Source: CAKZNE01 sp964485405 (GTDB lineage: Bacteria; Bacteroidota; Bacteroidia; Flavobacteriales; Schleiferiaceae). From it: 64,000 nucleotides of DNA. Made by a program: the position numbers and the translations under genes. This document shows, one piece after another, positions 8,991 through 18,362 of this stretch. The DNA lies in the NCBI GenBank assembly GCA_964485405.1, contig CAZAJG010000017.1, forward strand, positions 9,505 through 73,504, written 5' to 3'. Positions within the stretch are counted from its first letter, which is position 1. Every line of letters starts with the position of its first letter. The notes below the pieces were generated by a model. That model was not told the origin of the DNA. It did no database searches and saw only the letters and a list, made by a program, of their open reading frames with translations.

Positions 8991-9398
8991 ATCCAGACAA
9001 AGCTTATAGTTTGTTTTACATCGGCTCCTAAACTTTTAGCCACCGGACAACTAAAGGCTGTTTTCTCCAGCACTTTTTGCGTGTGTTCATCACAGTTCTT
9101 TTTCAACTGTATGCGAACCTTTACCTCCCCTATTCTTCTCGGACTTGAATCCATCACTTTCTCTACCTCTGCTGTAGCATCTTCCAGATCAAAATTCATT
9201 GCTCTGGCTTTAATCCCCATAACAGTAAGCATGCAGTTCGCCAATGCGGTAGCAACCAAATCTGTTGGAGAAAAAGCATTGCCCTTGCCGTTATTATCCA
9301 CGGGCGCATCGGTAATAATGGAGTTATTCGATTTTATATGTGTTGCTTCNNNNNNNNNNAAGTTCGCCTTGATAAGAGACTTTTGATGTAATGGCCAT
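8987..9398 (-). CDS. OsmC/YhfA-family peroxiredoxin-like protein (interrupted by gap)
   Basis: The true start is the ATG at 9398: MAITSKVSYQGEL reads up to the gap at 9350-9359, and EATHIKSNNSIITDAPVDNNGKG continues after it. The longer frame starting at 9433 is in a different phase and is meaningless. Both redox Cys positions of the OsmC fold are present, one in ANCMLT and one in AFSCPVAKSL. In the family usually only two residues lie between GEL and EATH, so the real gap is probably about 6 nt rather than 10. OsmC proteins reduce organic hydroperoxides in the cytoplasm. The gene lies 3 bp after the barrel stop and overlaps the next gene by ATGA, so it is the third member of the 14265-8483 operon. 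Confidence 0.88.
9350..9359. other. Assembly gap (10 N) inside the osmC-like gene
   Basis: Ten Ns. The coding frames on the two sides do not agree across exactly 10 bases, so the length is a placeholder. Confidence 0.95.
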
Positions 9399-9401
9399 AG
9401 T

Positions 9402-11105
9402 TTAAAATTGGTATGAAAGTCCAAATAAAACATTAATTCTTTGAGTATTGTATCCTAAATAATACGTGTAATCAGAATTCAATAAGTTGTTTATATCTAT
9501 AAAGGCAGACAGTCTTGAATTGTAAAGGTACTCTACACCTAAGTTAACATCTAAATAAGCTGGTAACTTACTTTCCAATTCATTATTCAAAGATTGTTCA
9601 AAAGCCTCTCTAGAGCCTACATATAGAAGTTTAGATTTTAACTTGATCTTCTCTTTTAAGGTATATAGAGCATCCAGTTCTGCTGTAAAAGCAGGCAAAT
9701 GCCAAGCGTTATTATTCAACTCAGGATTATAGCTTCTCAACTCTCCAGCAAGGTTCAACTGCAGGTTGTTTTTGAGGTTTACCGCCAACTCTCCTTTTGC
9801 ATAAAAAATATCCATATCATCGTAAATCGTATTGACTCCACCATCTACAGTATCGGTATAATAAAGTGGGTTTCTTAAATACAGCAGAAAATCATCCGCA
9901 CGCATAAAACCACCCTTTAGATTGAAGGAGGTTGTGGAGCTCAAGATCCCGGTTAAGCCAATAAAAATATCTGTAGTGCCCGTAGGGGTTAACATCTGAC
10001 CGGGTTGAACAAAAGGATTATCGGTTACCAAAGTATGGATGGTATTGTGTTTAAGCTCCCCTGTTACGCCACCATAGGTAGTTAATACATCCTTTACAAT
10101 CGGGTAACTTATTTTAAGCTCAGGAAAAAAATAGGTTTTGTTAGTAGTCGATTCGTTTCTAGTATCGTAACCTGAATTATTATAAAAGTTTAATCCAAAA
10201 TCAATTCGTACGTCTTTATAAACTGTTTGAACTTTTGGTTTGGCTTGTACCGTAAAAAAACCTTGGTTAAACTGCTGAATGGAGTCGTACTGAGTTCCGA
10301 AGTAAGTCACATTCAAATCTGTTTCTATGGTATTGTCTTCAGCTGGAATAGAAAAGTGGTTTTTAACCTTTACAAAATTCTCCATACTGGCATAATCGTC
10401 TGTAAGGTTGTAATACTCCAGTTCAGATTGAGTTAGCCACCCCATACTTTTGGCCTTGGTAGAAACCAAAGCTGTTGAAATGCCAAATTGGCGATACCAG
10501 TTCGCGTCTGGCTCTAGGTTCATTACCTTCTGCGTTATATTTCTAGGTGAAAACCGATCAACACCGTAGTAACTAACTTTATTAAAGCTAGCATAGGCAC
10601 TTGTTTGCCAAGCAACTTTTTTGTAAAAACGATTTAAGTAAGCGCCTAATTCGTTTTTGCTCATACCGTTATTTTCAAAGATAATGTCATCAACTCCCGT
10701 TTGGGTGGAAAGATGTTTACCCGAAAATCCAAAACTATATTTTGATGAACGTCCACTGTTGTAGTAGAACTCCGCTAAGGGTGTATTATACAGTCCATAG
10801 CCAATTCGAACTAAGCCTCTTGGTATTTTAGGGACTTCGATTTGTGCAATCTTAACGGGCGGTAACGATTTGGGTGTAAAACGAACTTCTATAGGCGTAC
10901 TTGTAATCCCATAGTTAACCTGTAATTTTTGTGTTGTAGAATCTTTAAAAGAAGGAAAGTCTAAAATCTTAGAAGCATCCGCCACTTGCGCTTTATACTT
11001 ATCCGTTACACTTAATTCCAACTGCCCTAAATCACCACCAGGTTGCGCTATAGCCAGCAAAGGACTAAACATCAAAATGGTAAAAACTCTTTTTAACTTT
11101 AACAT
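9402..11105 (-). CDS. Outer-membrane beta-barrel protein paired with TPR protein
   Basis: 567 residues. The signal peptide is MLKLKRVFTILMFSPLLAIAQ, followed by a roughly 80-residue plug-like region without TonB-box features (SVTDKYKAQVADASKIL...). From about residue 95 to the end it alternates aromatic beta strands and turns in the manner of a TonB-receptor-type barrel, ending LLNSDYTYYLGYNTQRINVLFGLSYQF with the terminal aromatic typical of BAM substrates. The element FIDINNLLNSDYTYYLGY is the C-terminal NLLN signature seen in TonB-dependent-receptor barrels. It starts 1 bp after the stop of the giant TPR gene, so the two are probably produced together as an outer-membrane/periplasm unit. 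Substrate unknown. Confidence 0.8.
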   Translation of the reverse strand: MLKLKRVFTILMFSPLLAIAQPGGDLGQLELSVTDKYKAQVADASKILDFPSFKDSTTQKLQVNYGITSTPIEVRFTPKSLPPVKIAQIEVPKIPRGLVRIGYGLYNTPLAEFYYNSGRSSKYSFGFSGKHLSTQTGVDDIIFENNGMSKNELGAYLNRFYKKVAWQTSAYASFNKVSYYGVDRFSPRNITQKVMNLEPDANWYRQFGISTALVSTKAKSMGWLTQSELEYYNLTDDYASMENFVKVKNHFSIPAEDNTIETDLNVTYFGTQYDSIQQFNQGFFTVQAKPKVQTVYKDVRIDFGLNFYNNSGYDTRNESTTNKTYFFPELKISYPIVKDVLTTYGGVTGELKHNTIHTLVTDNPFVQPGQMLTPTGTTDIFIGLTGILSSTTSFNLKGGFMRADDFLLYLRNPLYYTDTVDGGVNTIYDDMDIFYAKGELAVNLKNNLQLNLAGELRSYNPELNNNAWHLPAFTAELDALYTLKEKIKLKSKLLYVGSREAFEQSLNNELESKLPAYLDVNLGVEYLYNSRLSAFIDINNLLNSDYTYYLGYNTQRINVLFGLSYQF

Positions 11106-11106
11106 C

Positions 11107-14100
11107 TTAGTCTATTCTGTTATTCGTAGTATCACTCATCTCTTCCAATTCTTCCAGCTCTTCATAATCATCCGAAAACAACAATCCGGATTCTGTATCC
11201 AACAAAACAGAATCCTGAGCTTCTTGAAGCTGCATGACTCTTTCTACCTCTTGCTGCTTCTCATCCGCCTCAATTTCCTCTTTTAATAGGGTTGCTGTTT
11301 TTGTTATTTCATCACTGTAAGCGGTCTTAATCACAAAATCAAGGGTGTATTTGGCTTGGAATATATCCTTGCGCTTCCAAAAATTCTTAGCCAATAGAAT
11401 CAATGACTTCATCTTATACTCCTTAAAAGAAGGTAAATCCTCAATCAACTTATAGATGGTAACTTCCGAACTATCATACTCTTCATTGGAATACTGAATG
11501 CTGGCAATATGATAAAGAGCTCTGGCTTTCGACTCTCCTTCGGCAACCGTTGAAATCAGCAAGAATTGATTTAGCGCCTCCGAATAGTTCTCTGTTTTAT
11601 AATTAGACATAGCCCCGATATCGCGAGCTTCAAAAATGAGCGAGGTGTTTTTATCTTCCATACCCAATACTAAATCTGCATAAACCGCAGCTTCTGCATA
11701 GTCGCCCAACTTATACGCAGATCGCATCACTCCAGTATTTGCTTTTAAACGATCCGATCGTTCATCAGACATGCCGGCCATCTTTTTATATAGACTTAAA
11801 GCCTCTGAGAAGTCTGGCTTCTGGTAAGCCATATCCGCTAGCTTTTGTGCCGCAAAAACAGAGTATTCGTTTCTCGGTAAATCGGTAATGTTCTCGTATG
11901 CCTTTTTCGCTACTTCTGGTTTTCCAAGTTTTTCGGCACATTCTGAGGTGTAATAATTGACTTTAAGCGCAAAAATTCCTCTTTCAAATCTTTCTAAGTA
12001 GCTCGAAAATGCCGTTAAGCTCTGTTCACAATCCCCCGAAGAATAGATTTCAAAAGCGGCATCGTATGCTGTAGAATCTAATGTAGATGCTTTAAAATTG
12101 ACAAAATCTAAATCTTCTACCCAGTCTAAATAATCACTAATACGATTCAATCTGGCATATACGATCCGCGCTAAGCCAATAGCTTCTAGAGATTGATCCG
12201 TTCCAGGATAATCGGCCACTACTTTCTTAAAACTACTCAACGCTTCATTATTTTTATCGGTATTGCTGTAGATTAAGCCAATTTGCATTTTTGCTGAAAC
12301 CACTTGGGGTGATGAAGGATATTCCATCATAAAAAGTTGATACGCAGACAAAGCCGCCTCATAGCTCTCTAAGCGCAAATAGGTTTCTGCAATCTCATAT
12401 CTTGCCTCCTTTACGTAATCCGAATTGGGATAAGATTTCACCAGCTTATTGAGCTCGCTAATCTTAGCTTGACGTTTTCCAGTTAACCCAAGGCATTGAG
12501 CTTTTTGGAAGAATGCATAATCCGCTTCTTTTGTTTTATACTTCAATGCCGATTGGTAAAAATCAGATGCTATAAGATATCCTCCTGTTAAAAAGTAGCA
12601 ATCTGCCATTCTTAAGTATGCATCTGGCAGTTTAGGATCTTTTTTATTTGCTTCACGTGTATAAATTCGAAAAGCGCTAGCCGCTTTTTGAAAATCAAAC
12701 TTTTTATAATGGGCATAAGCCGTTTGATACTGTGAGTTTGTATATTCCTTTAAGCTCAATGCACCTGGGCTATTTCTAAACTGATCAAATAAAGTTAAAG
12801 CCTCATCGTACTTCTTTAAACGGTACATAGCCTCCCCTTTCCAGAAGATGCTTAATGCTCTTACCTTTCTATTTACCGGATACTTAAGCGATTCATTGTA
12901 CTTACCTATGGCTTCTACATACCGTAAAGAGTTAAATACTTCCGTAGCTCGGTAAAAAGCTATTTTCTGATAAATCTCCTGCATTTCTGGGCTCTCTAGC
13001 CCTACTCTTTTTAGAGCTAACAAAGCCCTATCATAGTCTTTAGTAGTTAAATAAAGATTTGCTAAGTATCGATTTACCTCATTGATACGGCTTGAATTTG
13101 GAAATTCACGCACGAAATCATTCAAGGTAGTAATGGCATCCTTATAAGGATCAGATAATTCATAAACCAACTTTGCATAATTAAAGTAGGCATCTTCTCT
13201 TATAAATTCTGATTCTTTTATCTCTGAGGCGGCTTTAAAAGCTGTAATCGCTTCTTGTTTATCACCTACTTTAAGATAGCAATCGCCAAGATGATAAAAT
13301 GCATTTTGTTTTAACTCGCTTTTTCCTCTAGTAATTTTATTGAATGATTCAATAGCTAGTTGGTATTGACCACTTTCGTAATAAGCATAACCTAACTGAA
13401 AATGATCCGATTGGCGCATCTTACCGCCTTTTTCTTTATACAACTCTAAATACTTGAGCGTACTTCGGTAATCCTTCTTTTTATAAAAAGCATCTGCCAT
13501 AAGTTTAGCTATTTCAGGTGCTCTTTTGGGTGTAGCCTTTTCAATAAGTTCCTCTCCTACTTCTAAAAGCTTATCGTAATCGTTTAGCTTATAGTAAATC
13601 TGCGCTAAGTAATATGGAACAAACCTTCCAAAGGACTCATCATTTTGTAAAGGCAAAAAATTGGTCAAAGCCTCTGCGTAACTACTATCTGTGTACAATA
13701 GATGTGCGTAATAGTATTTTGATGAACTAGCGTATTTGGAATTTTCGTCCTTTAATTGAAAGAAAATCTTTTTGGCCTCCTTATTCTTTTCGTTCATCAA
13801 CAAGGAATACCCTTTTTTAAAGAGAAACTCATTCAAATCTTCACCAGAAAGTCTGAATTTGTCCACTTTTTCATAGTATTCACTTGCTTCTTTGTATCGT
13901 TTAGTACTGAAACGGTAATTCGCATACTCAAGCATCAAACGATTGTTAAGAGGGCTCAATTCGTGAACGTTCCCAAACTTCTCAACCCTACTTTTAGAAT
14001 CCTTGTTGTACAATTTAATGGCGCAAAGCGCTGCAAAATATTGAGCACTTGTGGTAATCTCTTCGTTTTTGGTAATGCTTTCATCTTGCCCAAAGGCATC

Positions 14101-14265
14101 AAACCTTTCTTGTGCATTGCCAAATTGTCCCTTTCTAAAGAGCTCTACTCCTTCACTGTACAAATCATTACCGGAAAGAGGTTGTGGTTGTTGCGCATAA
14201 CCATATGATTGGCAAAACAATACACATATCAACATTAAGGATTTATAGCCCATACCAGACATCAT
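11107..14265 (-). CDS. Giant periplasmic TPR-repeat protein
   Basis: 1052 residues. The N-terminus MMSGMGYKSLMLICVLFCQSYGYAQQ is a signal peptide; internal ATGs at residues 2 and 5 are equally plausible starts. From about residue 30 to 1000 the protein is a near-continuous array of tetratricopeptide repeats (for example AQERFDAFGQ, ALKRVGLESPEMQEIYQKIAFYRA, ALSAYQLFMMEYPSSPQVVSAKMQIGLIY), several with the BamD/YbgF-type spacing. The last 50 residues are acidic and coiled-coil-like. Such proteins scaffold envelope complexes. The downstream partner is an outer-membrane barrel beginning 1 bp later. A TACTTTTA box on the minus strand (plus 14287-14294) is a near-consensus -7 element. The exact role is unknown. 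Confidence 0.85.
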   Translation of the reverse strand: MMSGMGYKSLMLICVLFCQSYGYAQQPQPLSGNDLYSEGVELFRKGQFGNAQERFDAFGQDESITKNEEITTSAQYFAALCAIKLYNKDSKSRVEKFGNVHELSPLNNRLMLEYANYRFSTKRYKEASEYYEKVDKFRLSGEDLNEFLFKKGYSLLMNEKNKEAKKIFFQLKDENSKYASSSKYYYAHLLYTDSSYAEALTNFLPLQNDESFGRFVPYYLAQIYYKLNDYDKLLEVGEELIEKATPKRAPEIAKLMADAFYKKKDYRSTLKYLELYKEKGGKMRQSDHFQLGYAYYESGQYQLAIESFNKITRGKSELKQNAFYHLGDCYLKVGDKQEAITAFKAASEIKESEFIREDAYFNYAKLVYELSDPYKDAITTLNDFVREFPNSSRINEVNRYLANLYLTTKDYDRALLALKRVGLESPEMQEIYQKIAFYRATEVFNSLRYVEAIGKYNESLKYPVNRKVRALSIFWKGEAMYRLKKYDEALTLFDQFRNSPGALSLKEYTNSQYQTAYAHYKKFDFQKAASAFRIYTREANKKDPKLPDAYLRMADCYFLTGGYLIASDFYQSALKYKTKEADYAFFQKAQCLGLTGKRQAKISELNKLVKSYPNSDYVKEARYEIAETYLRLESYEAALSAYQLFMMEYPSSPQVVSAKMQIGLIYSNTDKNNEALSSFKKVVADYPGTDQSLEAIGLARIVYARLNRISDYLDWVEDLDFVNFKASTLDSTAYDAAFEIYSSGDCEQSLTAFSSYLERFERGIFALKVNYYTSECAEKLGKPEVAKKAYENITDLPRNEYSVFAAQKLADMAYQKPDFSEALSLYKKMAGMSDERSDRLKANTGVMRSAYKLGDYAEAAVYADLVLGMEDKNTSLIFEARDIGAMSNYKTENYSEALNQFLLISTVAEGESKARALYHIASIQYSNEEYDSSEVTIYKLIEDLPSFKEYKMKSLILLAKNFWKRKDIFQAKYTLDFVIKTAYSDEITKTATLLKEEIEADEKQQEVERVMQLQEAQDSVLLDTESGLLFSDDYEELEELEEMSDTTNNRID

Positions 14266-14404
14266 GGTTTATTTCTGTTAAAGAATTAAAAGTAGGGCTT
14301 TATATGGGCGAAGATTTTACAGTTCCTATGATTTTTCAAACGAAAGTTGTTCATTATTATTGAAGCTTTTAACAATTTATATATTCCAAAAAGTGAAATT
14401 CCAT

Positions 14405-14412
14405 TAGCTTTG
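14405..14412 (+). promoter_or_regulatory. Candidate -7 box of ftsE
   Basis: TAGCTTTG is an exact TAnnTTTG match 28 bp before the ftsE ATG. No good -33 TTG is visible at the expected distance. The spacer is divergent with the TPR gene. Confidence 0.45.
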
Positions 14413-14439
14413 AGTTTTAATTTTTTGAAGTGAGAATAC

Positions 14440-15126
14440 ATGAGCAGCGAAGCCATTATACATCTGAATGAGGTAAACATCTTCCAAAATGAACATCTTA
14501 TTCTTTCCAGTGTAAACCTGAACTTAAACAAAGGGAACTTCCGTTATTTAATTGGTCAAACGGGAAGCGGGAAATCAAGTCTGCTCAAAACCTTGTATGG
14601 CGACCTTCCTCTTAGACAAGGAAATGGCTCTGTGTGCGGTTTTAATTTGAAAGAATTAAAAGAAAAGCAGATTCCTTTTTTAAGACGAAAAATGGGAATT
14701 GTATTTCAAGATTTTCAATTGCTTACGGATAGAAACGTAAACGAAAATCTTCTTTTTGTTTTAAAAGCAACAGGCTGGAAAGACTCTTCTAAAATGAAAA
14801 GGAAGATTGAAATGGTTTTGGATAAGGTGGGAATGACAAGCGCAGGAAATAAAATGCCTTTCCAATTATCTGGAGGAGAACAACAAAGAATTGCCATTGC
14901 AAGAGCCTTGTTGAATGATCCTGAACTAATCCTTGCTGATGAACCAACGGGAAATTTGGATCCGGCTACTTCTGAAGAGATTATGATATTGATGCAAGAA
15001 ATTTCTAAAAGCGGTAGAGCCATTTTGATGGCCACTCATGATTATTCCTTGATTTTGAAGTTTCCTCATGAAACTTTGAAGTGCGAAAACGGAAAAGTGT
15101 TTTCTACCGTTCAAAATACTTTGTAA
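14440..15126 (+). CDS. ftsE: FtsE-like ABC ATPase
   Basis: 228 residues, the normal FtsE length. Walker A is GQTGSGKS (39-46), the signature LSGGEQQR (143-150), Walker B ILADEP (164-169) and the switch His200 (MATHD). FtsE works with the membrane protein FtsX in the divisome, where the complex controls peptidoglycan hydrolases. No ftsX lies beside it here; the next gene is a glycosyltransferase whose long frame overlaps ftsE by 46 bp. A LolD-type lipoprotein or MacB-type ATPase is a possible alternative, but length and motifs fit FtsE best. Confidence 0.88.
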   Translation: MSSEAIIHLNEVNIFQNEHLILSSVNLNLNKGNFRYLIGQTGSGKSSLLKTLYGDLPLRQGNGSVCGFNLKELKEKQIPFLRRKMGIVFQDFQLLTDRNVNENLLFVLKATGWKDSSKMKRKIEMVLDKVGMTSAGNKMPFQLSGGEQQRIAIARALLNDPELILADEPTGNLDPATSEEIMILMQEISKSGRAILMATHDYSLILKFPHETLKCENGKVFSTVQNTL

Positions 15127-16019
15127 GTCTGCTCTTGGATTTATCGATTTGCATACCCGTTTTTAATCGAAATGTAGGCGACCTTGTTCGCAATCTACAT
15201 GCACAAATTGAACAACTCAATAAAAATATTGAAATCCTGTTGTACGATGATGCCTCGGATGAAGCGCTGAAAACAGAAAATCGAAAATGGAAGAATTCAC
15301 CTTCCATTCAATACAAAGAACTAGATAAAAACATCGGTCGATCCGCTATCCGGAATATGCTCTTTACAGATGCGAAAGCTCCCTTTTTACTTTTTATAGA
15401 TTGCGACATGATGGTGGTGGATACCGAATTTTTGAACCGTTACCTGAATAATACTTTAGAGGGAGTAGTTTGTGGTGGGCATATTTATGATGCATCCGCC
15501 CCTTCCGATTCATTTAAACTGCATTGGTTGTATGGGCGAAAAAAGGAGGTTGTAAACGTCAACAAAAGAAACAAATCTCCTTACTTAAGCTTTAAAACCA
15601 GTAATTTTCTGATTTCAAAATCTGTATTTGATCAAATCCAGTTCAACGAAGATCTTGTTAAATATGGACATGAGGACACCCTTTTTGGTTTTGAATTAGA
15701 ATCTAAAAGCATTCCGATAAAGCATATTGACAATCCTTTAGTTCATCTAGGACTTGAGAAATCGGAGATGTTCATTGAAAAAACAGAAAAAGCCATTGAT
15801 AATCTAATCAGAATCCATCAATCTTTTCCTTTGATACGCTCACGCGTTAAAGTTTTAGACGCTTATTACAAGCTTAATCGTTTGGGTTTGAGTGGTAGAC
15901 TACGTACAAACTATGAAAGGAATCGTGACAAATGGCTCATAAATTTAAAAAGTAAGTCTCCCTCTTTAAAGCTATTACAACGTTATAAACTAGGATATCT
16001 AGCTTCTAAAGATTTTTAA
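15081..16019 (+). CDS. Family 2 glycosyltransferase
   Basis: Up to 312 residues. The GT-A core starts at LSICIPVFNR and contains YDDASD for nucleotide binding and LLFIDCDMMV as the metal-binding DxD region; a later GHEDTLFGFEL helix resembles the acceptor-side ED motif. The ATG at 15081 lies inside ftsE and adds 18 residues with no family counterpart; the TTG at 15135, 9 bp after the ftsE stop, would start directly before LDLSICIPV and may be the real start. It transfers a sugar from a nucleotide donor, probably to an envelope polysaccharide or lipid; the acceptor is unknown. Its end overlaps the convergent glycosyltransferase by 14 bp. Confidence 0.82.
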   Translation: MRKRKSVFYRSKYFVSLLLDLSICIPVFNRNVGDLVRNLHAQIEQLNKNIEILLYDDASDEALKTENRKWKNSPSIQYKELDKNIGRSAIRNMLFTDAKAPFLLFIDCDMMVVDTEFLNRYLNNTLEGVVCGGHIYDASAPSDSFKLHWLYGRKKEVVNVNKRNKSPYLSFKTSNFLISKSVFDQIQFNEDLVKYGHEDTLFGFELESKSIPIKHIDNPLVHLGLEKSEMFIEKTEKAIDNLIRIHQSFPLIRSRVKVLDAYYKLNRLGLSGRLRTNYERNRDKWLINLKSKSPSLKLLQRYKLGYLASKDF

Positions 16020-17115
16020 TAAGCTTTCTTAGAACTTCTTGTTCTAGCTCCCAATTGTTTTGTTCAGCAGCTTTTCTTAAACCTTCACCAAAATAGCCCT
16101 TCCCTTTTTTTCGAATCTCTTCTACTGCACCCACAAGGGTCTTCCTTTCATGATTATTTACCACCTCTCCCAGTTGATAGGTTTTAACCAGATATTGCAC
16201 TTCTACAACATTCGAAGCCACCATGGGAATTCCACACTTTACATAATCGAATAACTTGTTGGGTAAACTGTATTTATAGTTTAAATTATTTGGTTTATCC
16301 AGAGTAAGTCCACAATCGGCATTCAACGTATACTGCAGCATCTCCAAATAAGGTTGCGGATCAACAAAAATGACTTTATCCTTAAATTCTGGAGATTGAG
16401 CACGTTCTTTCAAGAGCGGATAAACATCTCCCTTTCCTACTAAAACGAGAACTACATTTTTCAAAAAAGGAAGAGCATCCATCACCTCTTCCATACCTCG
16501 ATCCATATTGATCCCCGATCCTTGATTGATGAGAATAAACTTATCTGTTGGCAGGCCTAACTCTTCTCTGGATTTTATGTAACGAGGCAGATTGGAGTCT
16601 GAAATATTTCGCACCACCGTAGCTTCAAGACCATAATCTGATTTATACAATTTTGCGATGCTGTTGTTTACGGTAATAAAATGCTTCAAACTAGGCATGG
16701 TTATGCGCTCCACAAACTTCCAAATACGCTTTACCGTAGGACGATCTTGTATTTCAGGTACTCCAGTGAAATATTCATGAGAATCATAAACCAGAGGCTT
16801 TCCTTTTAATTTTGATACTAAATAGTTGGGCAGCAACGTATCTAAATCATTACTCCAATACAGATCAAAATGTTTAAAAAGCAAAAACAAAAAAAGACGG
16901 ATGTTATAGTTGGCGTAAAAGAGAAAGCCTTTGTTAAACCAGAGTTTGAACCTCCTCGTTTCGTAAGGAACATCTATTGCTAAACTTTCCGGCAAAAGTC
17001 TTCCTACAAAACATACCTCAAAGCCTTGTTCTAATAAAACATCAATACTCCTTTTTACCCGTTGGTCGGTGGCAAGATCATTGGTTACAGAAACAATTAC
17101 TTTTTTCTTATTCAT
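16006..17115 (-). CDS. GT4-type (GT-B fold) glycosyltransferase
   Basis: 369 residues. The N-terminal half begins VIVSVTNDLATDQRVKRS, followed by YDSHEYFTGVPE, a motif common in GT4 enzymes of Bacteroidota. The C-terminal nucleotide-sugar domain has LINQGSGINMDRGMEEVMDAL, VLVGKGDVYPLLKER and the donor-binding stretch NYKYSLPNKLFDYVKCGIPMVAS. No signal or membrane span, so it acts in the cytoplasm, probably in surface-glycan synthesis together with the convergent family 2 enzyme. Its start lies only 26 bp from the divergent queA start. Confidence 0.87.
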   Translation of the reverse strand: MNKKKVIVSVTNDLATDQRVKRSIDVLLEQGFEVCFVGRLLPESLAIDVPYETRRFKLWFNKGFLFYANYNIRLFLFLLFKHFDLYWSNDLDTLLPNYLVSKLKGKPLVYDSHEYFTGVPEIQDRPTVKRIWKFVERITMPSLKHFITVNNSIAKLYKSDYGLEATVVRNISDSNLPRYIKSREELGLPTDKFILINQGSGINMDRGMEEVMDALPFLKNVVLVLVGKGDVYPLLKERAQSPEFKDKVIFVDPQPYLEMLQYTLNADCGLTLDKPNNLNYKYSLPNKLFDYVKCGIPMVASNVVEVQYLVKTYQLGEVVNNHERKTLVGAVEEIRKKGKGYFGEGLRKAAEQNNWELEQEVLRKLIKNL

Positions 17116-17122
17116 ACTTTTG
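17115..17122 (+). promoter_or_regulatory. Candidate queA -7 box overlapping the divergent gene's start codon
   Basis: TACTTTTG matches TAnnTTTG exactly. Its first base is also the first base of the divergent glycosyltransferase ATG. Transcription from here would start near 17129, which supports the GTG at 17142 rather than any upstream codon as the queA start. Confidence 0.4.
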
Positions 17123-17141
17123 CCGTAAAACGTATCAGCAG

Positions 17142-18362
17142 GTGAAAGAGGATGTAAAGAAAATCAAAATTGAAGATTATAACTATTCTCTACCAGAGGA
17201 AAGAATAGCCAAATATCCTTTAGAGCGAAGAGATCTTTCCAAGCTACTCATTTCCAAACGTAAAGGTTTTGAAATCAGTACCTATCAAAATCTTACTGAT
17301 TATTTACCAAACCAAAGTGTGTTGGTATTTAATGAAACCAAAGTGATTCAGGCCCGGTTGATTTTTCCTAAAAATGAAACCACTACCATCGAAATATTTT
17401 GCTTAGAACCCTACAATATGGATATCCAGTTGGCCATGCAAGCAAAGGGACAACTGCTTTATAAGTGTTTGGTTGGTGGAGCTCGAAAATGGAAAAACAC
17501 AGAACTGCAGATAAATACCAATTCTGGGCATAGTTTACGCGCAACAAAGATCGACAATCAACAGGGTGTATTTACAATTCAATTTAATTGGGATGATGAC
17601 ATCTCCTTTGCTCAAGTATTAGAAGAAGCTGGTAAAACTCCACTTCCTCCCTATTTAAACCGGAAGGTAGAAAAAGGAGATCGAGAACGATATCAAACCG
17701 TTTTTGCTCGAGTTTCAGGATCTGTTGCGGCTCCCACAGCTAGTCTCCACTTTAGCAAGGAATTATTGAAAAGACTTGAAGAAAAGGAAGTAGAAACTGC
17801 GAAACTCACTCTACATGTGGGAGCTGGAACCTTCAAACCGGTAGATGCTGAGGAAATGGATGGTCATGAAATGCATGCAGAAGAATTCATCGTAAATAAA
17901 GCCTTACTCCAACAGTTAAAAGTTTCCCTAAGTAAGAACATCATAACCGTTGGCACCACATCCATGCGTGCCTTAGAGAGTATTTATTGGCTAGGTGTTT
18001 TAATAATTCAGAACAAACTAACAGAGGAAGAAGTGCCATTTATACCGCAGTGGATAGCCTACGAGACATATACCGATCTTCCTAAGCCCGAACAAGCTAT
18101 TCATGCTATACTTAACTATTTAGACGCGAAAAATCTAGATCAAATACCTGCTAAAACAGCCATTATAATTGCCCCAGGATACGCCTTTAAATTTTGTAAG
18201 GGTTTAATTACAAATTTCCATCAACCTAAAAGTACTTTATTACTTTTGGTGTCTGCCATGCTACAAGATAAGTGGAAAGAAATGTATGATTTTGCATTAC
18301 ACCATGATTTCCGATTCTTAAGCTACGGAGACGGTTGTCTTATTTTAGATTTAATGGAATGA
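17142..18362 (+). CDS. queA: tRNA preQ1(34) S-adenosylmethionine ribosyltransferase-isomerase
   Basis: 406 residues from the GTG at 17142. The in-frame region upstream to 16977 is antisense to the glycosyltransferase and is excluded. The family signatures are all present: NETKVIQARL, GKTPLPPYLNR, RYQTVFARVSGSVAAPTASLHF, TLHVGAGTFKPV and TTSMRALES. QueA transfers and isomerises the ribose of AdoMet onto preQ1 in tRNA, forming epoxyqueuosine, in the cytoplasm. It is longer than the roughly 350-residue classical enzyme, as in a common Bacteroidota form, so it could be a second QueA-type paralogue. The stop overlaps the next ATG as ATGA. Confidence 0.88.
   Translation: MKEDVKKIKIEDYNYSLPEERIAKYPLERRDLSKLLISKRKGFEISTYQNLTDYLPNQSVLVFNETKVIQARLIFPKNETTTIEIFCLEPYNMDIQLAMQAKGQLLYKCLVGGARKWKNTELQINTNSGHSLRATKIDNQQGVFTIQFNWDDDISFAQVLEEAGKTPLPPYLNRKVEKGDRERYQTVFARVSGSVAAPTASLHFSKELLKRLEEKEVETAKLTLHVGAGTFKPVDAEEMDGHEMHAEEFIVNKALLQQLKVSLSKNIITVGTTSMRALESIYWLGVLIIQNKLTEEEVPFIPQWIAYETYTDLPKPEQAIHAILNYLDAKNLDQIPAKTAIIIAPGYAFKFCKGLITNFHQPKSTLLLLVSAMLQDKWKEMYDFALHHDFRFLSYGDGCLILDLME

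Noticed and set aside
14286..14531. Minus-strand frame across the TPR/ftsE divergent region
   Set aside because: It overlaps the ftsE start and both promoter boxes and encodes nothing recognisable.
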